Assembly: GCA_900555955.1 (NCBI GenBank)
Contig: USNA01000031.1
Coordinates: 1 to 8,413 of the forward strand
Reading direction: 5' to 3'
Length of the DNA: 8,413 bases
DNA from: an uncultured Collinsella sp.
GTDB taxonomy: Bacteria; Actinomycetota; Coriobacteriia; Coriobacteriales; Coriobacteriaceae
In this document: positions 1 through 6,833 of the stretch, in pieces
How positions within the stretch are numbered: position 1 is the first letter of the stretch
How the letters are laid out: every line of letters begins with the position of its first letter
Made by a program: the position numbers and the translations under genes
The notes under the pieces: generated by a model
Database searches by the model: none
The model's input: the letters and a program-made list of their open reading frames with translations, nothing else
Told to the model about the DNA's origin: nothing

Positions 1-1
1 C

Positions 2-349
2 GCCACTGAGGCAACGACCGCCAGCGACCTCAACGGCAAGCGCGTACTCGTGCTCTGCCAGGGTGGCGGTACCTCGGGCCTGCTCGCCCACGCGCTGGCC
101 AAGGCCGCCAAGGAGCGCGGCATCAATCTTGAGACCGCTGCCGAGGCCTATGGCAACCACGTGGACATGCTCCCCGACTTCGATCTGGTCGTCCTGGCCC
201 CGCAGGCCGCAAGCTACCTGGCCGACCTGCAGAAGGACTGCGAGCGCGTGGGCAACAAGTGCGTCGCCTGCCGCGGTAAGCAGTACATCGAGCTTTCCCA
301 GAACGGCGATAAGTCTCTCGCCTTCGTAAGCGAGCAACTCTCGAAGTAA
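2..349 (+). CDS. lacE: PTS lactose-type permease, C-terminal IIB domain (5'-truncated by window edge)
   Basis: Only the last 115 residues are visible; the reading frame is open to base 2. After a short Ala/Thr linker the domain has the lactose/cellobiose IIB active-site loop VLVLCQGGGTSGLL. Its cysteine (visible residue 19, bases 56-58) should receive the phosphate from IIA and pass it to the sugar. The downstream block VVLAPQAASYLADL is also typical of IIB. The piece aligns along its whole length with the IIB end of the complete permease at 3391-5169, so the intact protein is probably also an IIC-IIB fusion, although the IIC part is outside the window. It differs from that paralogue by three extra cysteines (visible residues 80, 87 and 90), the last two forming a CVAC motif. 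It lies 66 bases upstream of lacG copy 1 and is probably its operon partner. The family call is secure. The sugar is inferred from the adjacent lacG. Confidence 0.88.
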   Translation, partial: ATEATTASDLNGKRVLVLCQGGGTSGLLAHALAKAAKERGINLETAAEAYGNHVDMLPDFDLVVLAPQAASYLADLQKDCERVGNKCVACRGKQYIELSQNGDKSLAFVSEQLSK

Positions 350-358
350 GTAACGCTC

Positions 359-392
359 AGGGCCAGCCGACCATCCAAGACCGGCTGGCCCT
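359..392 (+). promoter_or_regulatory. Intercistronic hairpin between PTS gene and lacG copy 1
   Basis: Bases 359-369 (AGGGCCAGCCG) pair perfectly with 382-392, giving an 11-bp GC-rich stem and a 12-base loop. What follows is TCGATTTA, not a clean T-run, so it is at best a weak or partial terminator. It could also protect the 3' end of the upstream message after processing. It begins 10 bases after the PTS stop and ends 24 bases before the lacG start. The second cassette has a hairpin of the same stem length in the same place (5184-5210), which argues for a role in setting the permease-to-glycosidase ratio. Confidence 0.6.
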
Positions 393-415
393 TCGATTTA
401 GACGATTGGATCATC

Positions 416-1855
416 ATGTCCGTTAACCCTGCTAGCGTCACCAACCCGCCTGCGCAGTTTCCCGAGGACTTTGTCTTTGGCGGCGCTACCGCTGCCTACC
501 AGGTAGAGGGCGAGACCCGCACCCACGGTAAAGGCAAAGTCGCCTGGGACGACTTCCTGGAGGCCCAGGGGCGCTTCTCCCCCGATCCCGCTTCGGACTT
601 CTACAACCAGTACCCCGTCGATTTGGAGCTGTGCGAGGAGTTCGGCATCAACGGCATTCGCCTCTCCATCGCCTGGAGCCGCATCTTTCCCAACGGCACC
701 GGTGAGATTAACCCCGAGGGCGTCCAGTTCTATCACGATCTCTTCGCCGAGTGCCACAAGCACCACGTTGAGCCGTTTGTCACGCTGCATCACTTTGATA
801 CGCCGCTGTCCCTCTTTGAGAAGGGCGACTTCCTCAACCGCGAGACCATCGACGCCTTTGTGGACTTTGCCACCTTCTGCTTTAAGGAGTACGCCGACCA
901 GGTGACCTATTGGTTCACCTTTAACGAAATCTGGGCCGACGCCTCCAACACCTACATCGAGGGCACCTTCCCCGGTGGCGTCAAGGCGCATCTGGCCGAG
1001 GCCTTCCAGTGCGAGCACAACATGATGCTCGCCCACGCCAAGGCAGTACTGGCCTTCCACAACGGCGGTTTTAAGGGCAAGATCGGCGTCATCCAGTCGC
1101 TGGAGTTTAAGTATCCGCTCAACGAGAACGACCCCGCCGACATCAAAGCCGCCAACAACGAGCACGTGCTGCAGAACCAGTTTTTGCTCGACGCCACCTT
1201 CCGCGGCGACTATGCGCCCGATACGCTCGAGTGCGCTAACCGCCTGGCTGCCGTCTCGGGCGGCACCATCGAGATTCCGGATGAGGACCTCGAGATCATG
1301 CGCGAGGCCGCGCTCTACAACGACTACCTGGGCGTTAACAACTACCAGTGCCGTTTCTTGAAGGCTTACGATGGCGAGAACGACCTGCACCACAACGGTA
1401 CGGGCGAGAAGGGCACCGGCCGCTGGCGCGTCAAGGGCATTGGCGAGCACGTGAACAAGCCTGGCATCCCCACCACCGACTGGGACTGGATCATCTATCC
1501 CGAGGGTCTGTTCGATCTGCTCGTCTACATTAAGCAGCGCTACCCCAACTACAAGCAGATCTTCATCACCGAGAACGGCATGGGCTACAAGGACCCCTAC
1601 AAGGACGGTTTTGTGGACGACCAGCCGCGCATCGACTACATCGAGCAGCACCTGCGCTGGTTGCTCAAGGCCATGGAGGTGGGCGTCAACGTGGGCGGCT
1701 ACTTCCTGTGGAGCCTGCAGGATCAGTTCTCCTGGACCAATGGCTACAACAAGCGTTACGGCTTCTTCTACGTTGACTTTGAAACCCAAAAGCGCACGCC
1801 CAAGGCAAGCGCATACTGGTATAAGCACGTGGCGCAGACCCGTCGTCTGGACTAG
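416..1855 (+). CDS. lacG: 6-phospho-beta-galactosidase, GH1 family (copy 1)
   Basis: A 479-residue cytoplasmic glycoside hydrolase family 1 enzyme that should hydrolyse PTS-imported lactose 6-phosphate to galactose 6-phosphate and glucose. The N-terminal GH1 signature FVFGGATAAYQVEG is at residues 19-32. The acid/base glutamate is E171 in TFNEI and the nucleophile is E386 in ITENG. The phosphate-binding loop FSWTNGYNKRYG supplies S439, K446 and Y448. W440, next to S439, corresponds to the tryptophan that marks 6-phospho-beta-galactosidases; 6-phospho-beta-glucosidases such as BglA have a small residue there. Length is close to known LacG (about 470 residues), with about 7 extra N-terminal residues compared with copy 2. 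The start at 416 has only a weak GGA (408-410) as ribosome binding site, unlike copy 2. The two copies are roughly 60-70% identical by eye. They differ most in the loop after the acid/base residue (WADASNTYIEGTFPGG here), so the aglycone preference may differ. Confidence 0.9.
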   Translation: MSVNPASVTNPPAQFPEDFVFGGATAAYQVEGETRTHGKGKVAWDDFLEAQGRFSPDPASDFYNQYPVDLELCEEFGINGIRLSIAWSRIFPNGTGEINPEGVQFYHDLFAECHKHHVEPFVTLHHFDTPLSLFEKGDFLNRETIDAFVDFATFCFKEYADQVTYWFTFNEIWADASNTYIEGTFPGGVKAHLAEAFQCEHNMMLAHAKAVLAFHNGGFKGKIGVIQSLEFKYPLNENDPADIKAANNEHVLQNQFLLDATFRGDYAPDTLECANRLAAVSGGTIEIPDEDLEIMREAALYNDYLGVNNYQCRFLKAYDGENDLHHNGTGEKGTGRWRVKGIGEHVNKPGIPTTDWDWIIYPEGLFDLLVYIKQRYPNYKQIFITENGMGYKDPYKDGFVDDQPRIDYIEQHLRWLLKAMEVGVNVGGYFLWSLQDQFSWTNGYNKRYGFFYVDFETQKRTPKASAYWYKHVAQTRRLD

Positions 1856-1900
1856 CGACTGGCGGGGTCGCCTGCCCACATAACCTGTCCCCATTTCTCA

Positions 1901-1944
1901 GCCGGGGGCGGCACGTCACACGGCGCGCCGCCCCCGGCCTTTTT
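1901..1944 (+). terminator. Intrinsic terminator of the first lac cassette
   Basis: GCCGGGGGCGGC (1901-1912) pairs perfectly with 1927-1938, giving a 12-bp stem and a 14-base loop. C and then five T (1940-1944) follow. This is a strong rho-independent terminator 45 bases after the lacG copy 1 stop. On the minus strand no T-run follows the stem, so it would not stop the converging repressor transcript. Confidence 0.88.
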
Positions 1945-1958
1945 GTGCAGGTCGGAAG

Positions 1959-2027
1959 CCGTTTGTCTCAATCTGTAACATCTAGCCGAGTTTTTGGGTC
2001 CTAGCTGTTACAGATCGAGACAAACGG
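1959..2027. repeat. 65-bp palindromic repeat, copy 1 (first of tandem pair)
   Basis: Left arm 1959-1985 (core ATCTGTAACATCTAG) and right arm 2001-2027 (core CTAGCTGTTACAGAT) are complementary at 25 of 27 positions, with a 15-base loop (ccgagtttttgggtc). The part shared with the other copies is 25 + 15 + 25 = 65 bases (1961-2025). It lies between convergent genes, just past the lacG copy 1 terminator. It resembles a REP-like or MITE-like intergenic element; the exact family is not recognised. Confidence 0.85.
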
Positions 2028-2041
2028 AATAAGCCGGACCG

Positions 2042-2106
2042 AATTGTCTAAATCTGTAACATCTAGCTGAGATTTTCGGCCCTACCTGTTACAGATCGAG
2101 ACAAAC
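2042..2106. repeat. 65-bp palindromic repeat, copy 2 (second of tandem pair)
   Basis: Left arm 2042-2066 and right arm 2082-2106 match at 19 of 25 positions, around a 15-base loop (ctgagattttcggcc). The core ATCTGTAACA / TGTTACAGAT is identical to copy 1. It starts 81 bases after the start of copy 1 and ends 13 bases before the repressor stop codon. It is therefore the first structure met by the repressor transcript and might help end it, although no T-run follows on either strand. Confidence 0.83.
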
Positions 2107-2119
2107 AGGCCGAGCACGT

Positions 2120-3115
2120 CTACGCCCGCAGGTCCTTCACACTGGAACGCTCGACCAGCACACCCGAGACAAGCGTACGGCTTCTGGAGCTCGGGGCTTC
2201 CAGACCTGCGACGACCTCGTTAAGCGCACGGACGCCCAGCTCGCGGTGACGGAACTTCACCGACGTCAGAATCGAGTTGGGAATCGTCTTATAGAGCTCA
2301 TCGTCGAAGCCGATCACGGACACATCATTGGGCACACTGAGCCCTTTGTCACGTAGAGCCATCATCACGCCGTTTGCCATGCAGTCGTTAGCAGCGAGGA
2401 CCGCCGTGCAATCGGGCTTATCGGCAAGCACAAGGCCCGCGGCATAGCCACTATCCGCATTCCAATCGCCTTGAAGTTTCGCACGCGCCTCGAGTGCCGC
2501 ACGCCAACCTTTCATACGGCACTGGCTCGACAACGACTCTTTCTTACCAGAGACGAAGTACACGTTTTTATGCCCGTGGTTCAAGAAGTACTCGCACGCC
2601 ATGCGCGCGCCGCCCTCTTGGTCGTCACTGACGGTGGAGCAGGTAGGATGTTCCATCGGTGTGATAATCACCGTCTTGAGGTCCTTCGGTGCCTCAAACG
2701 TATCGAAATCGTCGACCATCTGACGCAGGTTGAAGATCATGCCATCAACAGGCAGCCCCGACATCCTGCCCGCCGCCTCGGAAAGGGTCATCTTCTCCCC
2801 CGCGCACTTCTTAATCATCGTGAGCGCAAAGCCGCGTTCTTCGGCGGCATCGGCGATACCGTCAATCATGTCCACGGCACCGCCCGACAAGTGGAACATC
2901 ACCACGCCGATGCACCCGTAACGGCCCAACTTGAGCGAACGCGCGGCAAAGTTGGCTCGAAACCCGAGCGCCTCCATTGCCGAATGGACCTTATCGCGTG
3001 TCGACTCTCGCACGCTATCGGGCTCGTTAATCACGCGCGACACCGTCTTGAGAGAAACACCAGCGGCAATCGCCACATCATTCATTGAGACAATTTTCTT
3101 GTCCATCGTTGCCAC
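2120..3115 (-). CDS. LacI-family sugar-responsive transcriptional repressor
   Basis: With the GTG start at 3115 the protein has 331 residues, a normal LacI-family length. The N-terminal helix-turn-helix (about residues 11-30, MNDVAIAAGVSLKTVSRVIN) is followed by the minor-groove hinge helix (about 54-65, ANFAARSLKLGR). A periplasmic-binding-protein-like effector domain starts near residue 68 and includes the family's C-terminal block VSVIGFDDE (about 265-273). The GTG is preferred because GGAG (3121-3124) sits five bases upstream and the helix-turn-helix begins about ten residues in, as usual. ATG at 3106 (328 residues) and ATG at 3166 (348 residues, with AGG upstream) are alternatives. The gene is divergent from the lacE-lacG copy 2 operon, with a perfect palindrome of LacI-operator type between them. 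It probably represses that operon and itself until a lactose-derived effector binds. The effector cannot be read from the sequence. Confidence 0.9.
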   Translation of the reverse strand: MATMDKKIVSMNDVAIAAGVSLKTVSRVINEPDSVRESTRDKVHSAMEALGFRANFAARSLKLGRYGCIGVVMFHLSGGAVDMIDGIADAAEERGFALTMIKKCAGEKMTLSEAAGRMSGLPVDGMIFNLRQMVDDFDTFEAPKDLKTVIITPMEHPTCSTVSDDQEGGARMACEYFLNHGHKNVYFVSGKKESLSSQCRMKGWRAALEARAKLQGDWNADSGYAAGLVLADKPDCTAVLAANDCMANGVMMALRDKGLSVPNDVSVIGFDDELYKTIPNSILTSVKFRHRELGVRALNEVVAGLEAPSSRSRTLVSGVLVERSSVKDLRA

Positions 3116-3120
3116 TGCTT

Positions 3121-3124
3121 CTCC
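3121..3124 (-). promoter_or_regulatory. Ribosome binding site deciding the repressor's GTG start
   Basis: Read on the minus strand, GGAG is followed by AAGCA and then GTG (3115-3113), an ideal 5-base gap. The next in-frame ATG (3106) would have a gap of 14 bases. This favours GTG. A weaker AGG six bases before the ATG at 3166 keeps the longer form possible. Confidence 0.55.
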
Positions 3125-3252
3125 ACTCGGTTCTCTATCGCTTGCTTTTTGCGTTCTAGCATACACTACCTGCCTGACTGATAAATCAACCGTTTACCGG
3201 ACAATATCGACCGCTCACCCGTATATCCTTGTTGCTCTTCCAAAAATGTCTT

Positions 3253-3262
3253 ACGTTGTCAT
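3253..3262. promoter_or_regulatory. Secondary operator half-site upstream of lacE
   Basis: ACGTTGTCAT repeats the right half of the main palindrome. Its CG step (3254/3255) lies 23 bases from the main centre (3277/3278), about two helical turns. The left half of this site is degenerate (AAATGTCTTAC). It also forms a perfect 10-bp inverted repeat with 3270-3279. It could be a weaker auxiliary operator allowing cooperative binding. Confidence 0.5.
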
Positions 3263-3265
3263 TAA

Positions 3266-3289
3266 CGAAATGACAACGTTGTCATTTCG
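3266..3289. promoter_or_regulatory. LacI-family operator: perfect 24-bp palindrome
   Basis: The half CGAAATGACAAC is followed directly by its exact reverse complement, so the site is symmetric with no spacer. The centre TGACAACGTTGTCA has the CG dyad typical of LacI/GalR-family operators. It lies between the divergent repressor gene and the lacE-lacG copy 2 operon, 102 bases before the lacE start, so one site could control both directions. TTGTCA hexamers within the two half-sites resemble -35 boxes, but I find no convincing -10 at the right distance and do not assign a promoter. Confidence 0.82.
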
Positions 3290-3390
3290 CAATGCCTTCC
3301 TTAAGCAGGAAGGTTTCCGGGCAGTCCTGACCATCCATCGACGACCAGTTCCATCCACATGCATCGCGCATCAAGTAGCAAAGGAGCTCT

Positions 3391-5169
3391 ATGGACGCCA
3401 TCGTAAAGATGCTCGAGAAGCATCAACCGTTCTTTGAGAAGATCTCGAGGAACATCTACCTCCAGGCCATCAAAGACGGATTCCTTGGGTGCATGCCCAT
3501 CGTCCTTACCTCTTCGATCTTTCTGCTGATTGCCACCCTTCCTGGCGTAGTTGGCATCACGCTGCCCCAGCCGCTCATCGACTGGTGCAACAAGCTGTAC
3601 AACTTCACCATGGGCGTCATGGGCATCATGGTTGCCGGCACCACCGCCAAGAACTTCACGGCTTCCATGAACCGTCGCATGCCCGCCGGCAAGGTGCTCA
3701 ACGACGGCTCCACCATGGTGGCCGCCCAGTGCAGCATGCTGCTGCTCGCAGTCACGCAGTTCACCACCAAGTTCAACGGCTCCGAACTTTCGGTCTTCGA
3801 TTGCACCAGCATGGGTACACGCGGTCTGTTCTCGGCCTACATCGCCGCGTTCATTACCGTGTGGGTCTACAAATTCTGCGTCTCGCGCGATCTGACCATT
3901 AAGCTGCCCAAGGAGGTCCCGGGCGCCATCGCTCAGAACTTCCGCGACATCATTCCCTTTGGCGGCGCCGTCATCATCTGCGGCATCATCGATGTCGTCG
4001 TGCGTAACCTCATGGGCGTTCCGTTCTCCGAGCTCCTTATCAAACTGCTCTCCCCGCTCTTTACCGCTGCAGAAACCTATCCTGGCCTTATCCTTATCCA
4101 GGCAGCCACCGCGTTCTTCTGGTTCATCGGCGTCCACGGCCCCTCGATCGTCCAGCCGGGCATCGACCCCATCCGTCTTGCCAACCAGGCCGAAAACCTG
4201 CAGGTTCTGCTGGCAGGCGGCCACCCCGCCCACTCCCTCACCTTTAACATGTCGCTCGTGGGTGAATTCGGCGGCACCGGCGCCACGTTCATCGTGCCGC
4301 TTCTGCTGATTCTCTTTATGAAGTCCAAGCAGCTCAAAGCCGTCGGTAAGGCCTCGATTGTTCCTGTTGCCTTCGCCGTCAACGAACCGCTGCTCTTTGG
4401 CGCGCCGATGATCCTTAACCCCTACATGCTCATCCCCTTTGTTGCCGCCGGCTGCGTCAACGTGAGTGTTGCCAAGTTCTTTATCGATAACGTGGGCATG
4501 AATGGCTTCTCCTTCGTGGTGCCTTGGGCCACCCCCGCCCCCATCGGCATTTTCATCACCACGAACTTCCAGCTTATTGCCCTGGTATTTGTCGCGATCA
4601 TCATCTTGCTGGACGCCATCATCTACCTGCCGTTCTTGAAGGCATACGATAAGCTGCTCTGCGACCAGGAGGCCGAGCGCGCCGCCGAGCTGGGTCTCGA
4701 GTCCAACGGTGCCGCTGCCATTGCCGCCAACGCCTCTGCGCCCGCTGTCGAGCAGACTACCGCTTCCGTCGAGACGACCGTTGTCGCCGCCGACAGCAAG
4801 CCTGTCGCCGATCAGCCCGAGCCCGCCGCCGACGCATCCGCTAAGAAGGACGTCGATGGCCTGAAGGTCCTCGTCCTGTGCGCCGGCGCCGGCACCTCTG
4901 CCATGCTTGCCAACGCCATCAAGGAAGGTGCTGCGCAGACCGGAGAGAATATTGCTTCCTCCGCAGGCGCTTATGGCCAACACACTGCCATCATGGATCA
5001 GTACGACGTCATCGTGCTCGCCCCGCAGGTCCGCAGCTATTACAACGACATGAAGGCCGACACCGATCGCCTGGGCATTAAGCTGCTCGCCCCGCGCGGT
5101 AAGGAATATATCGACCTTACTCGCGACCCCGCCGGCGCCATCAAGTGGCTCCGCGAGAACCTCGACTAG
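3391..5169 (+). CDS. lacE: PTS lactose-type permease, fused IIC-IIB (LacE-like)
   Basis: A 592-residue membrane protein that transports and phosphorylates a beta-galactoside, probably lactose. The N-terminal IIC domain (about 1-420) starts with the LacE-like segment PFFEKISRNIYL and has many hydrophobic segments. It carries GVHGPS (H249) and AVNEPLLFGAP (E332), which correspond to the substrate-contacting His and Glu of the ChbC structure. An Ala/Pro-rich linker (about 425-488) leads to the cytosolic IIB domain, where C497 in LVLCAGAGTSAML is the phosphorylated cysteine. Domain order and length match LacE of staphylococci and lactococci (about 570 residues); cellobiose systems usually encode IIB and IIC separately. 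The start has a strong AAAGGAG (3380-3386). lacG copy 2 follows after 75 bases. No IIA gene is in the window, so phosphate must come from a IIA encoded elsewhere. The IIB active loop reads GAGTSAM rather than the GGGTSGLL of the first cassette. Confidence 0.92.
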   Translation: MDAIVKMLEKHQPFFEKISRNIYLQAIKDGFLGCMPIVLTSSIFLLIATLPGVVGITLPQPLIDWCNKLYNFTMGVMGIMVAGTTAKNFTASMNRRMPAGKVLNDGSTMVAAQCSMLLLAVTQFTTKFNGSELSVFDCTSMGTRGLFSAYIAAFITVWVYKFCVSRDLTIKLPKEVPGAIAQNFRDIIPFGGAVIICGIIDVVVRNLMGVPFSELLIKLLSPLFTAAETYPGLILIQAATAFFWFIGVHGPSIVQPGIDPIRLANQAENLQVLLAGGHPAHSLTFNMSLVGEFGGTGATFIVPLLLILFMKSKQLKAVGKASIVPVAFAVNEPLLFGAPMILNPYMLIPFVAAGCVNVSVAKFFIDNVGMNGFSFVVPWATPAPIGIFITTNFQLIALVFVAIIILLDAIIYLPFLKAYDKLLCDQEAERAAELGLESNGAAAIAANASAPAVEQTTASVETTVVAADSKPVADQPEPAADASAKKDVDGLKVLVLCAGAGTSAMLANAIKEGAAQTGENIASSAGAYGQHTAIMDQYDVIVLAPQVRSYYNDMKADTDRLGIKLLAPRGKEYIDLTRDPAGAIKWLRENLD

Positions 5170-5183
5170 TTCCTCCCTCTGTT

Positions 5184-5210
5184 GGTGCCCGGACCCCCAG
5201 TTTGGGCACC
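5184..5210 (+). promoter_or_regulatory. Intercistronic hairpin between lacE and lacG copy 2
   Basis: Bases 5184-5194 (GGTGCCCGGAC) pair with 5200-5210 (GTTTGGGCACC) over 11 bp, two of them G-U, around a 5-base loop. No T-run follows, so this is not a full terminator. It begins 15 bases after the lacE stop and ends 34 bases before the lacG start. This matches the hairpin in the first cassette in position and stem length, but not in sequence. Confidence 0.55.
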
Positions 5211-5244
5211 TCTCCCTATTCGTATCCCACAGAAAGGATGACTC

Positions 5245-6666
5245 ATGACCAACCCCATGCAGTTCCCCGACGGCTTTGTGTTTGGCGGCGCCACCGCCGC
5301 TTATCAGGTTGAGGGCGAGACCCGCACGCACGGCAAGGGCAAAGTGCCCTGGGACGATTTCCTGGCTGCTCAGGGTCGCTTCTCCCCCGACCCCGCAAGC
5401 GATTTCTACAACAAGTATCCGGTCGATATCGACCTGTGCCAGCGCTTCGGCATCAACGGCATTCGCGTCTCCATCGCTTGGAGCCGCATCTTCCCCAACG
5501 GCACTGGTGAGATTAACCCCGAGGGCGTCTCTTTCTATCACGAGCTTTTCGCCACCTGCAACAAAGCCGGCGTTATCCCCTATGTCACGCTCGATCACTT
5601 CGATACGCCCGAGGCCTTCTACCAGGACGGTGGCGAGGGATTCCTGACGCGCACGACGATCGACGCCTTTGTCGAGTACGCCAAGTTCTGCTTTGCCGAG
5701 TTCACCGAGGTCAAGCACTGGTTTACCTTTAACGAGATTCCCGCAACCGCCGAGGGCAGCTTTATCGTTGGCAACTGGCCGCACGGCGAGAAGTACCGCC
5801 TGGACAAGGCCTTCCAGCTCATGCACAACATGATGGTGGCCCACGCCAAGGCTGTCGTCGCCTTCCATGAGGGCGGCTTTGAGGGCGAGATTGGCATTGT
5901 CCAGAACCTGGAGCCCAAGTATCCCCTCGACCCCAACAATGCCGCCGACTGCGAGGCAGCTCGCATGGCCGACGTCATCAACAACCGCTGGGTACTCGAC
6001 GCCACCTTCCGCGGCCACTATGCAGCCGATACCATGGAGGCCGCAACCAAGCTGGCCCATATCGCCGGCGGCGAGCTCGACGTCCGCGACGAGGACATCG
6101 CCGCGCTGACCGCCGCGCTCCCCTACAACGATTGCCTGGGCGTCAACACCTACAAGTGCCAGTTCCTGCGTGCCGCCGAGGGCGAAAACGACATCAACCA
6201 CAATGGCACCGGCGACAAGGGCTCCTCGCGCTGGTTCCTCAAGGGCGTAGGCGAGGCATGCGTGCGCGAAGGCGTTCCCACCACCGATTGGGACTGGATT
6301 ATCTATCCCGAGGGCCTGTACGATCTGCTGCTTCGCATTAAGAACGATTACCCCAACTACAAGAAGATCTACATCACCGAAAACGGCATGGGCTATAAGG
6401 ACGACTTTGAGGACGGCTTTATCGACGACGCCCCTCGCATCGACTACATGCGTCAGCATCTCGCATGGATCCTCAAGGCAATCGACGGCGGCGTGAACGT
6501 CGACGGTTACTTTGTGTGGTCGCTGCAGGACCAGTTCTCCTGGACCAACGGCTACAACAAGCGCTACGGCCTGTTCTACATCGACTTTGAGACCCAGAAG
6601 CGCTATCCCAAGGCGAGCGCGTACTGGTACAAGAACGTCGCGGAGACCGGCCTGCTCATGGCTTAA
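5245..6666 (+). CDS. lacG: 6-phospho-beta-galactosidase, GH1 family (copy 2)
   Basis: A 473-residue cytoplasmic GH1 enzyme for the phosphorylated sugar delivered by the adjacent LacE. The GH1 N-terminal signature FVFGGATAAYQVEG is at residues 11-24. The acid/base residue is E164 (TFNEI) and the nucleophile E379 (ITENG). The 6-phosphate loop FSWTNGYNKRYG gives S432, K439 and Y441, and W433 is the position that favours 6-phospho-galactosides. The loop after the acid/base residue (SFIVGNWPHGEKYRL) looks closer to classical LacG than copy 1 does. One difference from copy 1 is LDHFDTP, where copy 1 and classical LacG have LHHFDTP. A good AAAGGA (5233-5238) lies six bases before the ATG. An out-of-frame ATG at 5238 overlaps that site and is unlikely to be used. 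It ends the operon 22 bases before a strong terminator. Confidence 0.92.
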   Translation: MTNPMQFPDGFVFGGATAAYQVEGETRTHGKGKVPWDDFLAAQGRFSPDPASDFYNKYPVDIDLCQRFGINGIRVSIAWSRIFPNGTGEINPEGVSFYHELFATCNKAGVIPYVTLDHFDTPEAFYQDGGEGFLTRTTIDAFVEYAKFCFAEFTEVKHWFTFNEIPATAEGSFIVGNWPHGEKYRLDKAFQLMHNMMVAHAKAVVAFHEGGFEGEIGIVQNLEPKYPLDPNNAADCEAARMADVINNRWVLDATFRGHYAADTMEAATKLAHIAGGELDVRDEDIAALTAALPYNDCLGVNTYKCQFLRAAEGENDINHNGTGDKGSSRWFLKGVGEACVREGVPTTDWDWIIYPEGLYDLLLRIKNDYPNYKKIYITENGMGYKDDFEDGFIDDAPRIDYMRQHLAWILKAIDGGVNVDGYFVWSLQDQFSWTNGYNKRYGLFYIDFETQKRYPKASAYWYKNVAETGLLMA

Positions 6667-6688
6667 CTTCTGCCACATACCCCCTGTC

Positions 6689-6737
6689 GGCCGCATGCGA
6701 ATCCCTCCACGGGTTCGCATGCGGCCTTTTTGTTTTT
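6689..6737 (+). terminator. Intrinsic terminator of the second lac cassette
   Basis: GGCCGCATGCGAA (6689-6701) pairs perfectly with 6714-6726. Three more inner pairs, one G-U, leave the 6-base loop CTCCAC. TTTTTGTTTTT (6727-6737) follows. This is a very strong rho-independent terminator just downstream of lacG copy 2. Confidence 0.93.
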
Positions 6738-6755
6738 GGTGGGCCCGAGCGGATC

Positions 6756-6820
6756 ATTCGTCTCGATCTGTAACATCTAACTGGGATTTTCGGTCTTAAA
6801 TGTTACAGATCGAGACAAAC
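6756..6820. repeat. 65-bp palindromic repeat, copy 3 (first of second tandem pair)
   Basis: Left arm 6756-6780 and right arm 6796-6820 are complementary at 22 of 25 positions, with a 15-base loop (ctgggattttcggtc) close to the loop of copy 2. The core is ATCTGTAACAT / TGTTACAGATCGAGACAAAC. The orientation of the loop matches copies 1 and 2. It starts 19 bases after the T-run of the lacG copy 2 terminator. Confidence 0.85.
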
Positions 6821-6833
6821 AGGAGTCCGGTCA

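Noticed and set aside
398..1894. A 498-residue open frame on the minus strand across lacG copy 1
   Set aside because: It is the same kind of antisense shadow in the same relative frame, covering a gene with intact GH1 catalytic motifs. It has similar Val/Leu/Ala/Gly-rich composition to the other shadow.
1959..2106. Repeats considered as a CRISPR array
   Set aside because: Units are long imperfect palindromes in pairs with only 13-16 bases between them, no uniform spacers and no cas genes.
2471..3088. A 205-residue plus-strand open frame inside the repressor gene, and a 168-residue one at 2931-3437
   Set aside because: Both lie opposite a clear LacI-family coding frame and show no domain; the second also runs through the operator into lacE.
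3295..3313. Small hairpin CCTTCC / GGAAGG in the lacE leader
   Set aside because: A 6-bp stem with a 7-base loop and no T-run or alternative structure is too weak to call an attenuator or antiterminator site.
3301..6720. An 1139-residue open frame on the minus strand across lacE and lacG copy 2
   Set aside because: It is the antisense shadow of two well-supported genes. The predicted protein is low-complexity Val/Gly/Ala/Asp-rich with no recognisable domain, as expected from the codon bias of GC-rich genes.
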